A stretch of DNA of 64,000 nucleotides from positions 186,001 to 250,000 of the forward strand of contig JADDMT010000008.1 in NCBI GenBank assembly GCA_021401465.1, in the 5' to 3' direction. The position numbers and the translations under genes were made by a program. The DNA comes from Teratosphaeria epicoccoides. Its lineage: Eukaryota > Ascomycota > Dothideomycetes > Mycosphaerellales > Teratosphaeriaceae. The notes beneath the pieces are model-generated. The model did no database searches. It saw only the letters and a list, made by a program, of their open reading frames with translations, and was not told where the DNA came from. Shown here one piece after another: positions 33,887 through 46,031 of the stretch (position 1 is the first letter of the stretch; every line of letters starts with the position of its first letter).

Positions 33887-36235
33887 GCATAACAGTGTAT
33901 TTAAAGTAGCTGTATCTAGTCCGGAATGTAGTCTTCTACTTGTTACCCTCCTTGATCTAGACATAGTAATATGCATCCTATACATCTATTTTCGTGAAGA
34001 TCTTCCTAGTAGCAAGCTAGTTCAAGGATTCCTGAATTAGCGGGAGCGGGTAGCAGTTCTCGACTATAAGGGCGTTAAGGGCCTAGTAATTAACGTAGAG
34101 TCGTAGTATGCTATCCTTCTTTTTTACGAAGAGAATGCCTATACTAGCAGGCGACTTTAATAGCCTAATCTACCTACGTTTAAGGTACTTACGGAGGTAT
34201 TCGCGTAGAACCTCTAGTTCCGCCTAGGACAAGGGGTATAATAGACCCTATAGCGGCTAACTACCCTCGACTAGGTCGATAGATAAGTCATAAGGCCTGC
34301 ATAGGGCTAGTTCTGTAGCAGCGTCCTCTAATCAGACCTCCTAGAGGTTAGAATACTCTAGCCTGAGCTCATTTGGCCTATTCCGGACTATACTAGCTAT
34401 AGGCGCTACTAACATGACAAAGGTAAGAGTATTAGGGTCCCTTGTATCCGCTAGGTACTTATAGGCCTACACTATGCAAACCTGTTTACATTACCTGCCT
34501 TTATAGCCCTACTAGCGCATCTGTCTAGTCGCGAAGTTAAGGGACAGGTTAAATTTCTCTAGCTATAGCTAGCCTAGGATTATATTGGCGCCATAGATGT
34601 CGCCATGTTAAAACTAGTCTAAAGTGCTACTTGGCTAGCCTATACTGTCGCAGATTTAGAGCTGTATAAGGCTACTACTAGTCACTCTAAGGCGCTGCCT
34701 ATTTAGCCTAGCTTATTCCTCCGCTAGAGGGCCTGTAACTTCTAGTCTAACCTCCTTAGCGAGTCGACTATTAACGAAGTTGTCCTATGCGCTACTGTCT
34801 AGTAGTGCCCTAACCTGTTACTTACTAAGTATACCTCGAATAATGGCTCTGACTTAGAGTAGGTAGTAGTAGGCACCCTTATACCTATACCTAGGCTCTA
34901 ATACCTGCCTCTGCTCCTTAGTGTAGTAGACGTGGCTAGCTATAGCTTAGAGCTCGCTAGGCTAGCCCTGAGTTTTTCCTACGCTACTACTTCTTCTGCA
35001 GACAGCTTGTAATACTTCTTGATATGCCTAATCTGCTTGCACTAATAGCATTCGAGCTTAGCTATCTATAATGTAGTCTTTCTAGACAGGACTAGCGCAG
35101 GCTAGCCTAAGCTAGGCTGCTCTAGGGTACGTTTGCGCTGTAGTTTGCTGTCCTAGGACCTACTACTGTCAGATGTCCTCCTTCTTTAGCTCTAGGGGGC
35201 CTGCTAGCTAGGCCTTAGTATAGAAGGCCTAGATAGCCGACTAATGCCTAGTCGCTAGCTCTAGCTAGCCCTATCCTCCGCCTCTATTAACATAGCGGGC
35301 AGTTATTAGTCAGACTACATAGCTCTCTTTAAGTCTGCGTTTAAGCAGGATACGAAGGAGGCTATTAATAGGGAAGGTATGCTAACCTTTTACTACTACC
35401 CTACATGGCCAAAAGGCTTAGTAATTAGTCCTGTAACAGGGCTGATTACAGTCGGCTACATATGCACACACATTGCAACCTAAGAAATATCTGCGAGGTC
35501 ACGTGACGCCAAGCCTGCGGCTAGCACCTATACCTCTAGCAGGGTATAGGGTAGCACTCTCGCGGATCTGACGCTCTAACTAGACCTAGATGTCCTAGTA
35601 TTCGTTTTAGCTGCTACCTATGTAGCTAGCGGCTATATTAATCTTCTAGTACTCCTAGTCCTAGAGACCTAGGTGCTATTAGAACTCACGCTCTATAGAA
35701 CAGACCTATTTGTTATAATAAGCCCTTATACGCCTATTAAAGACCTTAGGTTTAGTATACTTAGGCCCTCCCTGCCTAGGCGGGCTATACTAGCCTGAAC
35801 TAGACAGTTCCGCCTACAACTAGCAGAGCTCTCGTTCTTCTTAGGCTAGTTTAAGCTTCTACTCTATAATTTAGAGCCTAGCTTCATCCTCTTAAAGCTT
35901 TGCTCCTAATCTAGATCCCTCTAGTTTGCGATCTACTATCGCTATTAGCTCTACTAGCTAGAAAGGGTTAAACAGCCCCTACTGTCTTTAGCCTCAAGCT
36001 AGTTTTTAAGACCTACGCCCTAAACGCTGTCGTCTAGCCTAGGAGGGTCTAGTTAGCTACTAGCTATGCTGTTTTTGCTAGGTAGTATAGAGCCTATGCT
36101 CCCTCGCTTACTACTAGCGCTAGCAGCACTACTTCTTGTAGTTGTCATTACTATATGATGCCTATTATACTTAGTAGGATTGATTTGCGTGTAAGATAAT
36201 AAGACTAGTATAGGCTAGCTAAAGTACAGACTATA
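33887..36235 (-). pseudogene. Element K: truncated third Gypsy family, gag to RT
   Basis: Minus-strand Gypsy sequence distinct from families 1 and 2. From right to left: gag-like region; zinc knuckle at 35010-35051 reading C-x2-C-x4-H-x4-Y (CYxCKQIRHIKKYY, last Cys as Tyr); a protease-like region with an ILGQLWLEKFN-type segment; and RT through the LYVNYxALN and IKEGNK-type motifs, where it is cut by the LTR of F. Upstream it is interrupted by element G with CTATA duplicated at 36231-36235 and 43193-43197. Heavily RIP-mutated. Confidence 0.75.
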
Positions 36236-36676
36236 TGTCATAAGGGTAGGTGCCGATAGCAGGAAGGTAACTAGGTGTTAGACTTGCAGAGCTGTGAAGA
36301 ATATCGACAATAGCAGTTAACCTTGTAACTAACTATCCCCTAGGGAAAGGGAATTGAATTAAGCACGAAGCTCCTAACTACCTGTCCTGAAGCTATCCCT
36401 ATATACTAGAGAGATAGAGCAGCTCTGTTAGATCTGTCGACAGACCCGACAGATCTATGTCTATAGATCTGTAGACTAACCCTACAGATCTAAGGGTCTA
36501 TTATCCCATAACAGATCCCTTCTTCATTATAGGCCTATAGATCTGTAGACTAACCCTACAGATCTAGGGATCTATCCTCATGTGACAGATCCTTTCTCCT
36601 ATAACTATGCCTATAACTCATAGCACTTAGGACCCTCATGATCCTGAAACCCGTAGTACTCCTAACACTCATGACA
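36236..36676 (-). repeat. Element G 3' LTR (441 bp)
   Basis: TGTCAT...ATGACA, followed by the reverse complement of the purine tract (CTATCCCCCTCTT). Confidence 0.92.
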
Positions 36677-36867
36677 CTATCCCCCTCTTAGCCTAGCTTG
36701 TCCCTAAGCTACCTTATTAGTACGGGGTTTCTCTTGTCGTTTCCTTTTATGCCGTGATGTCTTCTCTTTCTACATTACTACCTTATGTCATCCTAGACAC
36801 TAACGCCCTTTTAATGCAGAAACGTAAACGCCGCGCGAATCGAATCTATCGTTAGGGCCAGGACAGC

Positions 36868-37389
36868 ATGAAGTCCTATACTTAGTATTAAGAGTTAAAG
36901 CTCGTTTGTCAGGTACACATTTCCTCGGGGAAATGTTCGTAATGTCACTTTAGCAACTGTCGGAGTTGCGACGCGAAGGTAACAGAGGTAGAATAGAAGA
37001 AGTTAGGCGATTAGCGGAAAAGACTAATTGCTAATCTTGATTATGCGAAGGCGGTCCTAGCTAAGGCTTCGCAGAAGATGATAGAGGCGCATGTAAAGGA
37101 GATGCGTCTTCGAAAACAGTTAGACGTAGTCGACTAGGAGGTCGAGGATAGTCGCGCTCTTAAGGAGTGTGAGATTAGGGAGGATGAGGCCAAGGAACAG
37201 GCTCTCTCGCAGGCTAGGTTTCTTCTTGACCTAGATCCTTTAGCGGGTCTCGCTCTTAGTCCTACGACATAGAGCGTAATAGAGGGTTTCACTAACGCCT
37301 CATATTAGGGTTTCCTAGATGGCGTGATAGCCGAGCTGATTAACGGCGTCCCGCAGGAGTCTAGTCGTAGCTTAGGATCTTCTTCCTAG
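36868..37389 (+). CDS. Antisense Cys-rich coiled-coil ORF of family 1 (element G copy)
   Basis: ATG at 36868, TAG at 37387-37389; 173 codons. This copy best preserves the C-x4-C-x2-C part of the motif (CHFSNCRSC) and the Cys before it; the intervening position reads TAA, most likely a former CAA. The coiled-coil segment is intact. RIP stops remain elsewhere. Confidence 0.6.
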
Positions 37390-40300
37390 GTTCGTTCCTT
37401 TCTCGAAACTCCGAGTCCGTATCTTTTGCTAACAGTTTCGCAGATGTTCTAGGGGTTCCTAGGTGTTCTTAGTACTCCTATATCCTTCCTATTTTACTAA
37501 GTACTCTCGCTGTCTGTCCCGCTAGCGAGTGTTAACAATCTTTTCGACAGTGTACTCTAGTTCTTCTACTTTAGGGTCAAGTAATAAGGGTTCCGTTTGT
37601 AGTGTAGCGTCTAGCGCTACTTGTTCTAGCAGAGAGACATAGAACACAGGGTGTATTCTTATCTGCTTAGGTAGCTGTAACTCAAAATTAACTGGTCCTT
37701 TCTTAGCCTTAATCCTAAATGGTCCTAGTTTTACAGCGTCTAGTTTTTTACTCGGCTTGTCTAATTTAATGTGACAGCAGAGGAGATATACCTTGTCCCC
37801 CTCCTTTAGAATTAGTCCCTTAATTCTCTTACGATTCGCGTACTATGCCATGTTCTGCTAATAGAACTACAGGTCGAGTCATGCTTCTGTTTGCAGTTAG
37901 CGTAGATATTCTACTTGTCTAAGTGCTACTAGGTTCGGATTACTAGCTAAGACGTCCGGGATGTCTTCTATAGCTAATCTATATGCTATCTGAAAAGGCG
38001 AGAGTCCTGTCGACTCTGCTAGTATACTATTATACGCGAGCTATACTATTAGCAACAACTCTACCTAGTTGTTCTAGTCCCTATTCACATAGGATCGAAG
38101 GTACTATTCTAACGTCTGATTTAGACATTCTGTCTGTCTATCCGTCTAAGGGTAGAAGGAAGTACTTAGTCGATGTTTGACCTAGAATTGCCTCATTAGG
38201 GCTCTCTAGAAGTTAGAGGTAAACATGGATCCTTGATCTGTTACTAGGTCCTGTAGCATACCGTGTAGTACTACTACCTATTTAATGAAGACATGCGCGA
38301 TATCTTTAGTCTTAAAGTCTTCGCGGTAAGGGATAAACTTCCTAAACTTAGTAAATTAGTCGACTACTACCATGATCCTGTCGAAGAACTCATTCGTAGC
38401 GGGTTCTCTTAACTAAGGTAGTTTAACAATGAAATCCATGGCGAGCAATTCCTATAGCCGTTAAGGTACCTTAAGTAGTCATAGTAGCCTATATAGTTTA
38501 TGACAGTCATGCTTACTTTGTTAGCAAGTTACATATCGACAGACGTAGTCCTTGATTGCCTTGCTCATCTTAGGGAAGTAATATTCTTGTCAGAGAATTT
38601 GCTTCATTTTAGACACTCCCGGGTGTCCTACCTAAGGTATGTTATGTTAGAGGCGTAGTAGTTCTAATTGTAAAGACGTTAGCACATATACTAATCCTTG
38701 AAACAGAAGGATTCCGTCTTTGTCTTCCTAATCCTCCTGTCTATTAATGTCGTTACGGATAGCAAGTGCAGTTAGGTCGTAGACTAGCGTATTCTTTAGG
38801 TCGTCCTGAAATTCACTAGTCTATGTGACAGTCGTAGCCGCGAGTTAGTTGACTCCTAGCATGCTATCGCTATTTTCCTAGAGAATAGCGTGTTTCTCCT
38901 GCTTTACGCCCTTCATGTAGTCCGTCTAGCGGCTAAGTGCATCGGCGCGTGCGTTATCGGTCCCCTTGCGATAGACGATCTTACAGTTAAAACTAGAGAG
39001 CTCCTTACTCTACCGAACCTGTCGTCAGTTTAACTCTTTCGTCGTTATAAAGTATCGCAAGTTCTCATAGTCTGTGTAGACTATGACCTAGTGCTTAGAA
39101 CCTTCTAAGTAGACTCGCTAGGCCTTGTAGGCGTCTACTATAGCTAGAAGTTCTTTGTTATAGACGTCGTATTAGAGTTTAGGTCTAGACAATTTCCTCA
39201 AGTAGTAGGCGACTAGCTGTAGTCGTCTACTTAGTCCTAGTTAACTTAAGCATGCCCCGAGTACTATGTCGGAGGCATCTGTTTCGACTATAATAGGCTT
39301 ATCTAGGTCAAATACAAGTAAGATCGGCTAATTTGTAAATTGTCGCTTAAGTTCCTCGAAGGCATTCTATTAGGCGTCGTCCTATACAAATAGTATATCC
39401 TTCGTCGTAAGAGTTGTAAGTAGTGCCGTAATCTTCGAATAGTTTGCCACAAATCTTTAGTAGAAGTTAGCGAACCTAAGGAAGGACTATACTTCCTTAA
39501 CATTAGTTAGCGTAGGCTACTCCTTTATAGCTTAGACTTTCTTAGTGTCTATCTTGATTCTATTCTATGCTACTACGTAGCTAAGGAATTATACTTCCTG
39601 CTTATGAAACTCGCTCTTCTAAGGCTTAACCTTTAACCGGTAATCCTAGAGTTTCTGAAGTACCCTGCGTACGTAAGTCCTATGCTCTTCGATTGTCCAG
39701 GAGTAGACGAGGATGTCGTCTAGGTATACAACTACAAAGACGTCGAGGTACTCTTGTAGCACATTGTTAATAAATGCCTGCTATGTCGCTAAGGCATTTG
39801 TTAACCTAAATGGCATAACTATGTACTCATAGTGTCTAAACCTAGTTTAGAACATAGTCTTCTATTCTTCGCCTTCCTTAATTCGAATTCGGTTATACAC
39901 TCTAGGTATGTCGAACTTCGAGAACTACATTGCTCCTTGCAGGCAGTCCTGTAATTCTGAGAGCAAAGGAAGCGGATAACTATTCTTTATTGTGATGTCG
40001 TTTAATCTACGATAATCTACGCAGAGTCGCTAGTCATCTTCCCCCTTAGGCACAAACAGGATTAGATATCCGGCTAGGGACTACGACTCGCGGATGAAGC
40101 CTTTCTAGAGGTTGTCTTCTAGGTACTTCTAGAGAATTTCTAGTTTCGCCACTAACAACAGGCGAACTAATTGCTTCGTTAGTGTCTTGCTAGGGAGTAA
40201 GGGTATCCCGTAGTCCTACTCCTAGTGTTCTAGCAGAGCTTCTTAGTTCTTAGTCAGGTTCTTCCTCAAAAAGAGTAGCGAACTCTTTATACTTATTAGG

Positions 40301-40909
40301 AACTATAAATTCGACCCTAACTTCCGTTTACGTTGCTTTAACCTATAGGACGTATACTTCCTATTCTGGATCCTTAATAGCGGCTACTATCTTGCTTGAA
40401 GTCATAGCACATATTTCGATCTTGCCTAGTGCGTCATGTACTACAGGTAGAGGTATCGATCTTAAGAGTTCTAGGAACTAGATCCTCTCATTCTTCTAGT
40501 CGATATAGGGGTTAGCGTTTCTTAGCTATAGTAACCCTAGTACTACATCCGAGCCTAGTAACTCCGTGATGTCGAACTAGAGCATCTCTTAGTAGCGTGC
40601 TATCCGTAGAGGCATCATCTCGGTCTCTTCGTCAACTATTCCTTAGTTGTACGTAACTGGCTTTCTATTAATCGCTTGTAGCGAGAAAGCATTCGTCTTC
40701 GCCTGTAGCTTTATCCTAGCTGTCCTAGCGAACTTAGGCGTCATGAAGATTCTAGTACATCCTGAATCTATTAAGGCCCTAGCTAGCGTCTCGTTAATGT
40801 GCACCTATACTCTAAGGTTGTTCGCGTATCTAGCGCCGATCGCGGCATATCGTTACAGCCCTGTCTAGTCTGTCTATAGGTCTAATTCTAGCAGACCTTG
40901 TCGTTTCCC
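37310..40909 (-). pseudogene. Element G pol, broken
   Basis: Family-1 pol from the GGGAAAC site to the TGA, with the usual PR-RT-RNase H-IN-chromodomain order (YLDD at about 39726). A 7-bp tandem duplication (TCTTAGT twice, 40241-40254) shifts the frame between protease and RT, in addition to RIP stops. Confidence 0.82.
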
Positions 40910-42663
40910 GAATAACTGTCTTCACGGACTAGTTTAGGGATCATGCGGTCTTAGCTTCTTCTCTAAGCGTTACCGTTTTCTGGCCTAAGAGGTCGCTCTT
41001 ACTCTTAGCCTCGCTGTTCCTGCGCGTTTCTTGCGTACTCTATCTTTAAGTAGTAGACCTTAGAGTCGTAGCGCTCGTGAAATCTGAATACCTTCGTAGG
41101 TCTAGTAGCCTCCCTAGGGCGTGAACTCTACCCCGAACGGTACAATTTCTTAGACAACTTTCTGATGCGCGTGAGGTTAAGCTACGACTAGTAGTCTCCT
41201 CAGGTGTCGTCGTATACGGTCGGCTAGTTCGTCATACTAAAGCTAGTTGACGTGTTGTACTCTATTAATCCATAGGTAAGCTTAAGCCTACTAGTTCTGT
41301 ATAATTCGGATAATATCGAGTCTAATGTCATGCGGCGGCATGGCCTATCACTCTATGCTCTCGTCTTCCTCGGAATCAGGGATGACAGCTTCGACAATCT
41401 CGTAGTTATCGTCTAAACCTTCTTCTTCTTCTTCTAGCTCCTGTTGCCTTAGGACTGTCGCACTAGAAGGTGTACCCCTTAGCGCACAGATCGACTATGC
41501 CTTGTTTTAGCTAGGGTACTATCCGGAACTATCTTTATTACTCATGTGAATTCGACAATCGTCGTTATAGCACGTAGTCTAAGTAAGTACGGCATAGTCT
41601 AGTTCTCGAGTAGTAGCGGCCTTTTGCTTAGGTGCTATTGTTGTCGCGCGAGCCTGCTCTATCCTAGGCAGTTCCTGTCGTTACTTCTTAGCAAAACATT
41701 CGCAGGCAAAGTGTCCTTTCTTTCCACAGTTGTGGCACTCGAGATTACTCTTGTCGAATGGCTTCTTTAGACTATTCTAGGGAGGAGAGCCCTTCCGCGG
41801 CTTTCCTTAGGGTCTATTCCTTAGACGCCCCTTAGTCGCATCTAACTCCATAGGTTAGAGACTATAGTAATAGCTTCGCCATTTTAGTGCTAATCGTTAG
41901 ACCTTATAGTTAGCCTGTGCTAGCTTGCGATTTCTATGTTGTCGTTCTTGCTGTCGTTCCTAGATGCGATTATCGATTCTAATCGCGAGATCGCTTATTT
42001 CCTTGAATGTCGTTAGCTAATCTCCTCAGGCAATTTCGTCTTTAACTGTCTCCTTTAGTCCCTAGTAGAACTAAGCGGCTAAAGCATTATCATTCTAGTC
42101 GACTCAAGCAGAGAGGGTCTAAAAGTCCGCGCGGTACTTAACAGCAGAACCCTTCTGCTAGATTCCTAGGAGAGCTCTCTTGGCCTCTTGTTGCTTATTA
42201 CCGAGCCTAAAAGCTTCGCGTAATGCCTTAAACAAAGACTTGTCTAAGTTAAGAATCTCCCTAGTTGTCGTCTTCCTAGCTTCGACGTTGCTAACATGAT
42301 CTAGATAATCTGTTAGATGAGGCTAGATAAACTCGAACGCTAGTCCCTTTAGGTAAGAGACAATGTACATCATTCGCTTATAATGTGTTATAAACTATTC
42401 CGTATCTACGTTAAATGCTAACTAGCATTATAGGATAAACATCTCGACTTAAGATCGTTGTCCTATGAACTCTGTAGGGCTTCCTATCTTAAAGCCGTTG
42501 TTGCTATGTCTATTCCCGGTAGTTGAACCTGCGACAGATGCTAGAGCCATCTTGCTAAGGTAAATAGATTCGAGCTACTATGTAATTTAAGGTATAGTAG
42601 CAACTTGTTCTTGTAGTGTTAGTTAATTGTCGCAGAAGTTAAACTAATAGAACTACTTAACAT
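40882..42663 (-). pseudogene. Element G gag, broken
   Basis: From ATG 42663 to the conserved TAG at 40882. The knuckle lies at 41735 leftwards. It is 926 bases from the ATG instead of 933 in A, B and H, showing a frame-shifting deletion near the start; a 1-bp insertion downstream restores the register. Confidence 0.8.
40903..40909 (-). other. Putative -1 frameshift heptamer GGGAAAC (element G)
   Basis: Same position and sequence as in A, D and H. Confidence 0.55.
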
Positions 42664-42722
42664 AGGCGTATGTCAAGTGCTTGACGAGTCCCCTAATACT
42701 TCCTTAGAAGTAGTGCTTAAAA

Positions 42723-43192
42723 TGTCATAAGGGTAGGTGCTAATAGCAGGAAGGTAACTAGGTGTTAGACTCGTAGAGCTATGAAGAATATCGACAATAG
42801 TAGTTAACCTTGTAACTAACTATCCCCTAGGGAAAGGGAATTGAATTAAGCACGAAGCTCCTAACTGCCTGTCCTAAAGCTATCCCTATATACTAGAGAG
42901 ACAGAGTAGCTCTGTTAGATCTGTCGACAGACCTAACAGATCCGTGTCTGTAGATCTGTAGACTAACCCTACAGATCTAAGGGTCTATTATCCTACGACA
43001 GATCCCTTCTTCCTTATAGGCCTGTAGATCTGTAGACTAACCCTATAGATCCAGGGATCTGTCCTCACGTGACAGATCCTTTCTCCTATAACTATGCCTA
43101 TAACTTATAGTACTCCTATAACTATACTATAACTCATAGCACTTAGGACCCTCATAATCCTGTAACCTACAGTACTCCTAACACTCATGACA
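42723..43192 (-). repeat. Element G 5' LTR (470 bp)
   Basis: 29 bp longer than the partner at 36236-36676; the extra block around 43105-43140 is a repeat of TATAACT(T/C)ATAG(T/C)ACT-like sequence also present in the LTRs of B and H. Followed by CTATA. Confidence 0.92.
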
Positions 43193-43397
43193 CTATAGGT
43201 CTATAGTAGGACTACTCGAATTAATAGAGAAGGAAGTAGGATTAGTCAGGGGGATCGAGGAGTCCCCTTACTATGCCTAGGCTAGGCGATCCCTAATAGG
43301 GACGACCCTAGCCGGATTACGCCATGCTAGGCTAGTCGGGGCTAGTAAGTTAGTAGGTAGATTCTATAGGGATTTGTAGAGGTAGTCCTAACATAAA
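43193..43397 (-). pseudogene. Probable element K gag upstream remnant
   Basis: After the CTATA duplication this 200-bp piece should be the continuation of K. On the minus strand it has an open frame broken only by TAG/TAA and reads as Pro/Ser/Leu-rich sequence that continues in frame into 36235 when G is removed. The opposite strand is also fairly open, so the assignment is tentative. Confidence 0.4.
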
Positions 43398-44830
43398 GTC
43401 GTGAAGGAGTAGCCTATGCCAACTAATGTCAAGGAAGTATAGTCCTTCCTTAGGTTTGCTAACTTCTACTAAAGGTTCATTGCGAACTACTTGAGGATTA
43501 TGGCGCTACTTACGACCCTGACTACAAAGAATATACTATTCGTTTAGGACGACGCCTAACAGAATACCTTTAAGGAACTTAAGTAACAATTTACAGATTA
43601 GCTAATCTTGCTTGTATTCGACCCTAATAAGCCTATTACAATCGAGACTAATGCCTCTAACATAGCACTTAGGGCATGCTTAAGTCAACTAGGACCGAGT
43701 AGACGACTACAGCTAGTCGCCTATTACTCGAGGAAGCTGTCTAGACCTAAGCTCTACTACGACCTCTACGACAAAGAGCTTCTAGCTATAGTAGACGCCT
43801 ACAAGGCTTAGCGAGTCTACTTGGAAGGACCTAAACACTAGGTTAAGGTCTACACGGACTACGAGAACTTGCGATACTTTACTACGACGAAAGAGTTAAA
43901 TCGACGACAAGTCCGATAGAGTAAGGAACTCTCTAGTTTTAACTACAAGATTGTCTATTATAAGGGATCTGATAACGTAAGCGCTAATATACTTAGTCGT
44001 CAGACTAACTACATGAAGGGCGTAAAGAGGGAGAAACATGCCATTCTCTAGGAGAATAGCAATAGCACGCTTAGAGTTAACTGACTCGCGGCTACAGCTA
44101 TCGCATAGACTAGTAAATTCTAGGACAACCTAAAGAATACACTTGTCTACGATCTAACCGTAATCGCCGTCTGTAACGACATTAACAAACAGGAGAACTA
44201 GGAAGACGAAGACAGAGTACTTCTCTTCTAAGGATTAGTATATGTGCTAACATCCTTACAATCAGAGCTACTATGCCTCTAAAATGACGTTCCTTAGGCA
44301 GGACACCTAGGAGTGTCTAAAATGAAGCAAATTCTCTAGTAAGAATATTACTTCCCTAGGATAGGCAAAGTAATTAAGGACTATGTCTGTTAATGTGTAA
44401 CTTGCTAATAGAGTAAGCATAACCATTACAAACTATATAGGCTACTACGACTGCTAAAGGTACCCTAACAGCCATAGGAATTACTCGCTATAGACTTTAT
44501 TGTTAAACTACCCTAGTTAAGAGAACCCGCTACTAATGAGTCCTTTAATAGAATCATAGTAGTAGTTAACTAATTCACTAAGTTCAGAAAGTTCATTCCG
44601 TACTATGAAGACTTTAAAACTAAAGATATCGCACATGTCTTCATTAAGTAGGTAGTAGCATTACATGGCATGCTATAAGATCTAGTAACAGACTAAGGAT
44701 CTATGTTTACCTCTAACTTCTAGCAAGCCCTAATGAGACAATTCTAGGTCAAGTACTAACTTAGCACTTCCTTCTACCCTTAGACAGACAGGCAGACAGA
44801 ACGTCCAGATCAGACGCTAGAATAGTACCT
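43398..44830 (+). pseudogene. Element I (family 1), RT C-terminus to integrase, 5' truncated
   Basis: Plus-strand pol from just after the RT active site through RNase H (a TNASN-type change at the usual TDASD) and into integrase, up to the TLE-coding stretch where element H interrupts it. Many RIP stops; visibly more degraded than the same region of H, including loss of CpG sites. Confidence 0.85.
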
Positions 44831-45319
44831 TGTCATAAGGGTAGGTGCCGATAGCAGGAAGGGGATCAGGTGTTAGACTCGCAGAGCTGTGAAGAATATC
44901 GACAATAGCAGTTAACCTTGTAACTAACTCTCCTCTAAGCAAGAGAGGATTAAATTGAGATTAAGCACGAAGCTCCTAACTGCCTGTCCTAAAGCCATCC
45001 CTATATACTAGAGAGACAGAGCAGCTCTGTTAGATCTGTCGACAGACCCGACAGATCTATGTCTACAGATCTGTAGACTAACCCTACAGATCTAAGGGTC
45101 TGTCATCCTGTGACAGATCCCTTCTTCCTTATAGGCCTATAGATCTGTAGACTGACCCTACAGATCTAGGGATCTGTCCTCACGTGACAGATCCTTTCTC
45201 CTATGACTATACCTAGGACTCATAGTACTCCTATAACTATACTATGACTCGTAGCACTTAGGACCCTCATGATCCTATAGCCTATAGTACTCTGGATAGT
45301 ACTCCTGACACTTATGACA
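44831..45319 (-). repeat. Element H 3' LTR (489 bp)
   Basis: TGTCAT...ATGACA. The longest LTR variant in the window, with an extra GGATAGTACTCCTGACAC stretch near the inner end. Confidence 0.93.
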
Positions 45320-45509
45320 CTATTCCCCTCTTAGCCTAGCTCGTCCCTAAGCTATCTTATTAGTGCGGGGTTTCTCTTGTCACTTTTTTTACGCTATGAT
45401 GTCTTCTCTTTCTACATTACTACCTTGTGTCATTCTAGACACTAACGCCCCTTTAACGCAGAAACGTAAACGCTGTGTAAATCGAATCTATTGTTAGGGC
45501 TAGGACAGC

Positions 45510-46031
45510 ATGAAGTCCTACACTTAGTGTCAAGAGTTAAAACTCGTTTGTTAGGTACACATTTCCTTAGGGAAATGTTCGCAATATCACTTTAGTAACT
45601 GTCGGAGTTATAACGCAAAGGTAACAGAGGTCGAATAGAAGAAGTTAGGCAATTAGCAGAAAAGACTAATTGCTGATCTCGATCGTGCGAAGGTAGTCCT
45701 AGCTAAGGCTTCGCAGAAGATAATAGAGGCGCATGTAAAGGAGATGCGTCTTCGAAAACAGTTAGACGTAGTCGACTAGGAGGTCGAGGATAGTCGCGCT
45801 CTCGAGGAGCGTGAGATTAGGGAGGATAAGGCCGAGGAACAAGCTCTCTTGCAGGCTGGGTTTCTCCTTAACCTAGATCCTTCTGCAGGTCTCGCTCTTA
45901 GTCCTACGACATAGAGCGTAATAGAGGGTTTCGCTAACGCCTCATATTAGGGTTTCCCGGATAGCGTGATAGCCGAGCCGGTCGACGGCGTCTCGCAGGA
46001 GTCTAGTCGTGGCTTAGGATCTTCTTCCTAG
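45510..46031 (+). CDS. Antisense Cys-rich coiled-coil ORF of family 1 (element H copy)
   Basis: ATG 45510, TAG 46029-46031, 173 codons as in the other copies, Cys motifs and coiled coil recognisable. Internal RIP stops present. Confidence 0.6.

Larger units (their letters stand above)
36236..43192 (-). mobile_element. Element G: full-length Ty3/Gypsy retrotransposon (family 1)
   Basis: 6957 bp, minus orientation, flanked by the exact CTATA duplication. The left LTR is 441 bp but the right LTR is 470 bp. Beyond RIP stops it has small indels: a net 7-bp loss near the gag start, a 1-bp gain near 41062 and a 7-bp tandem duplication in pol at 40241-40254. It retains the GGGAAAC site and the antisense ORF. 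Confidence 0.94.
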
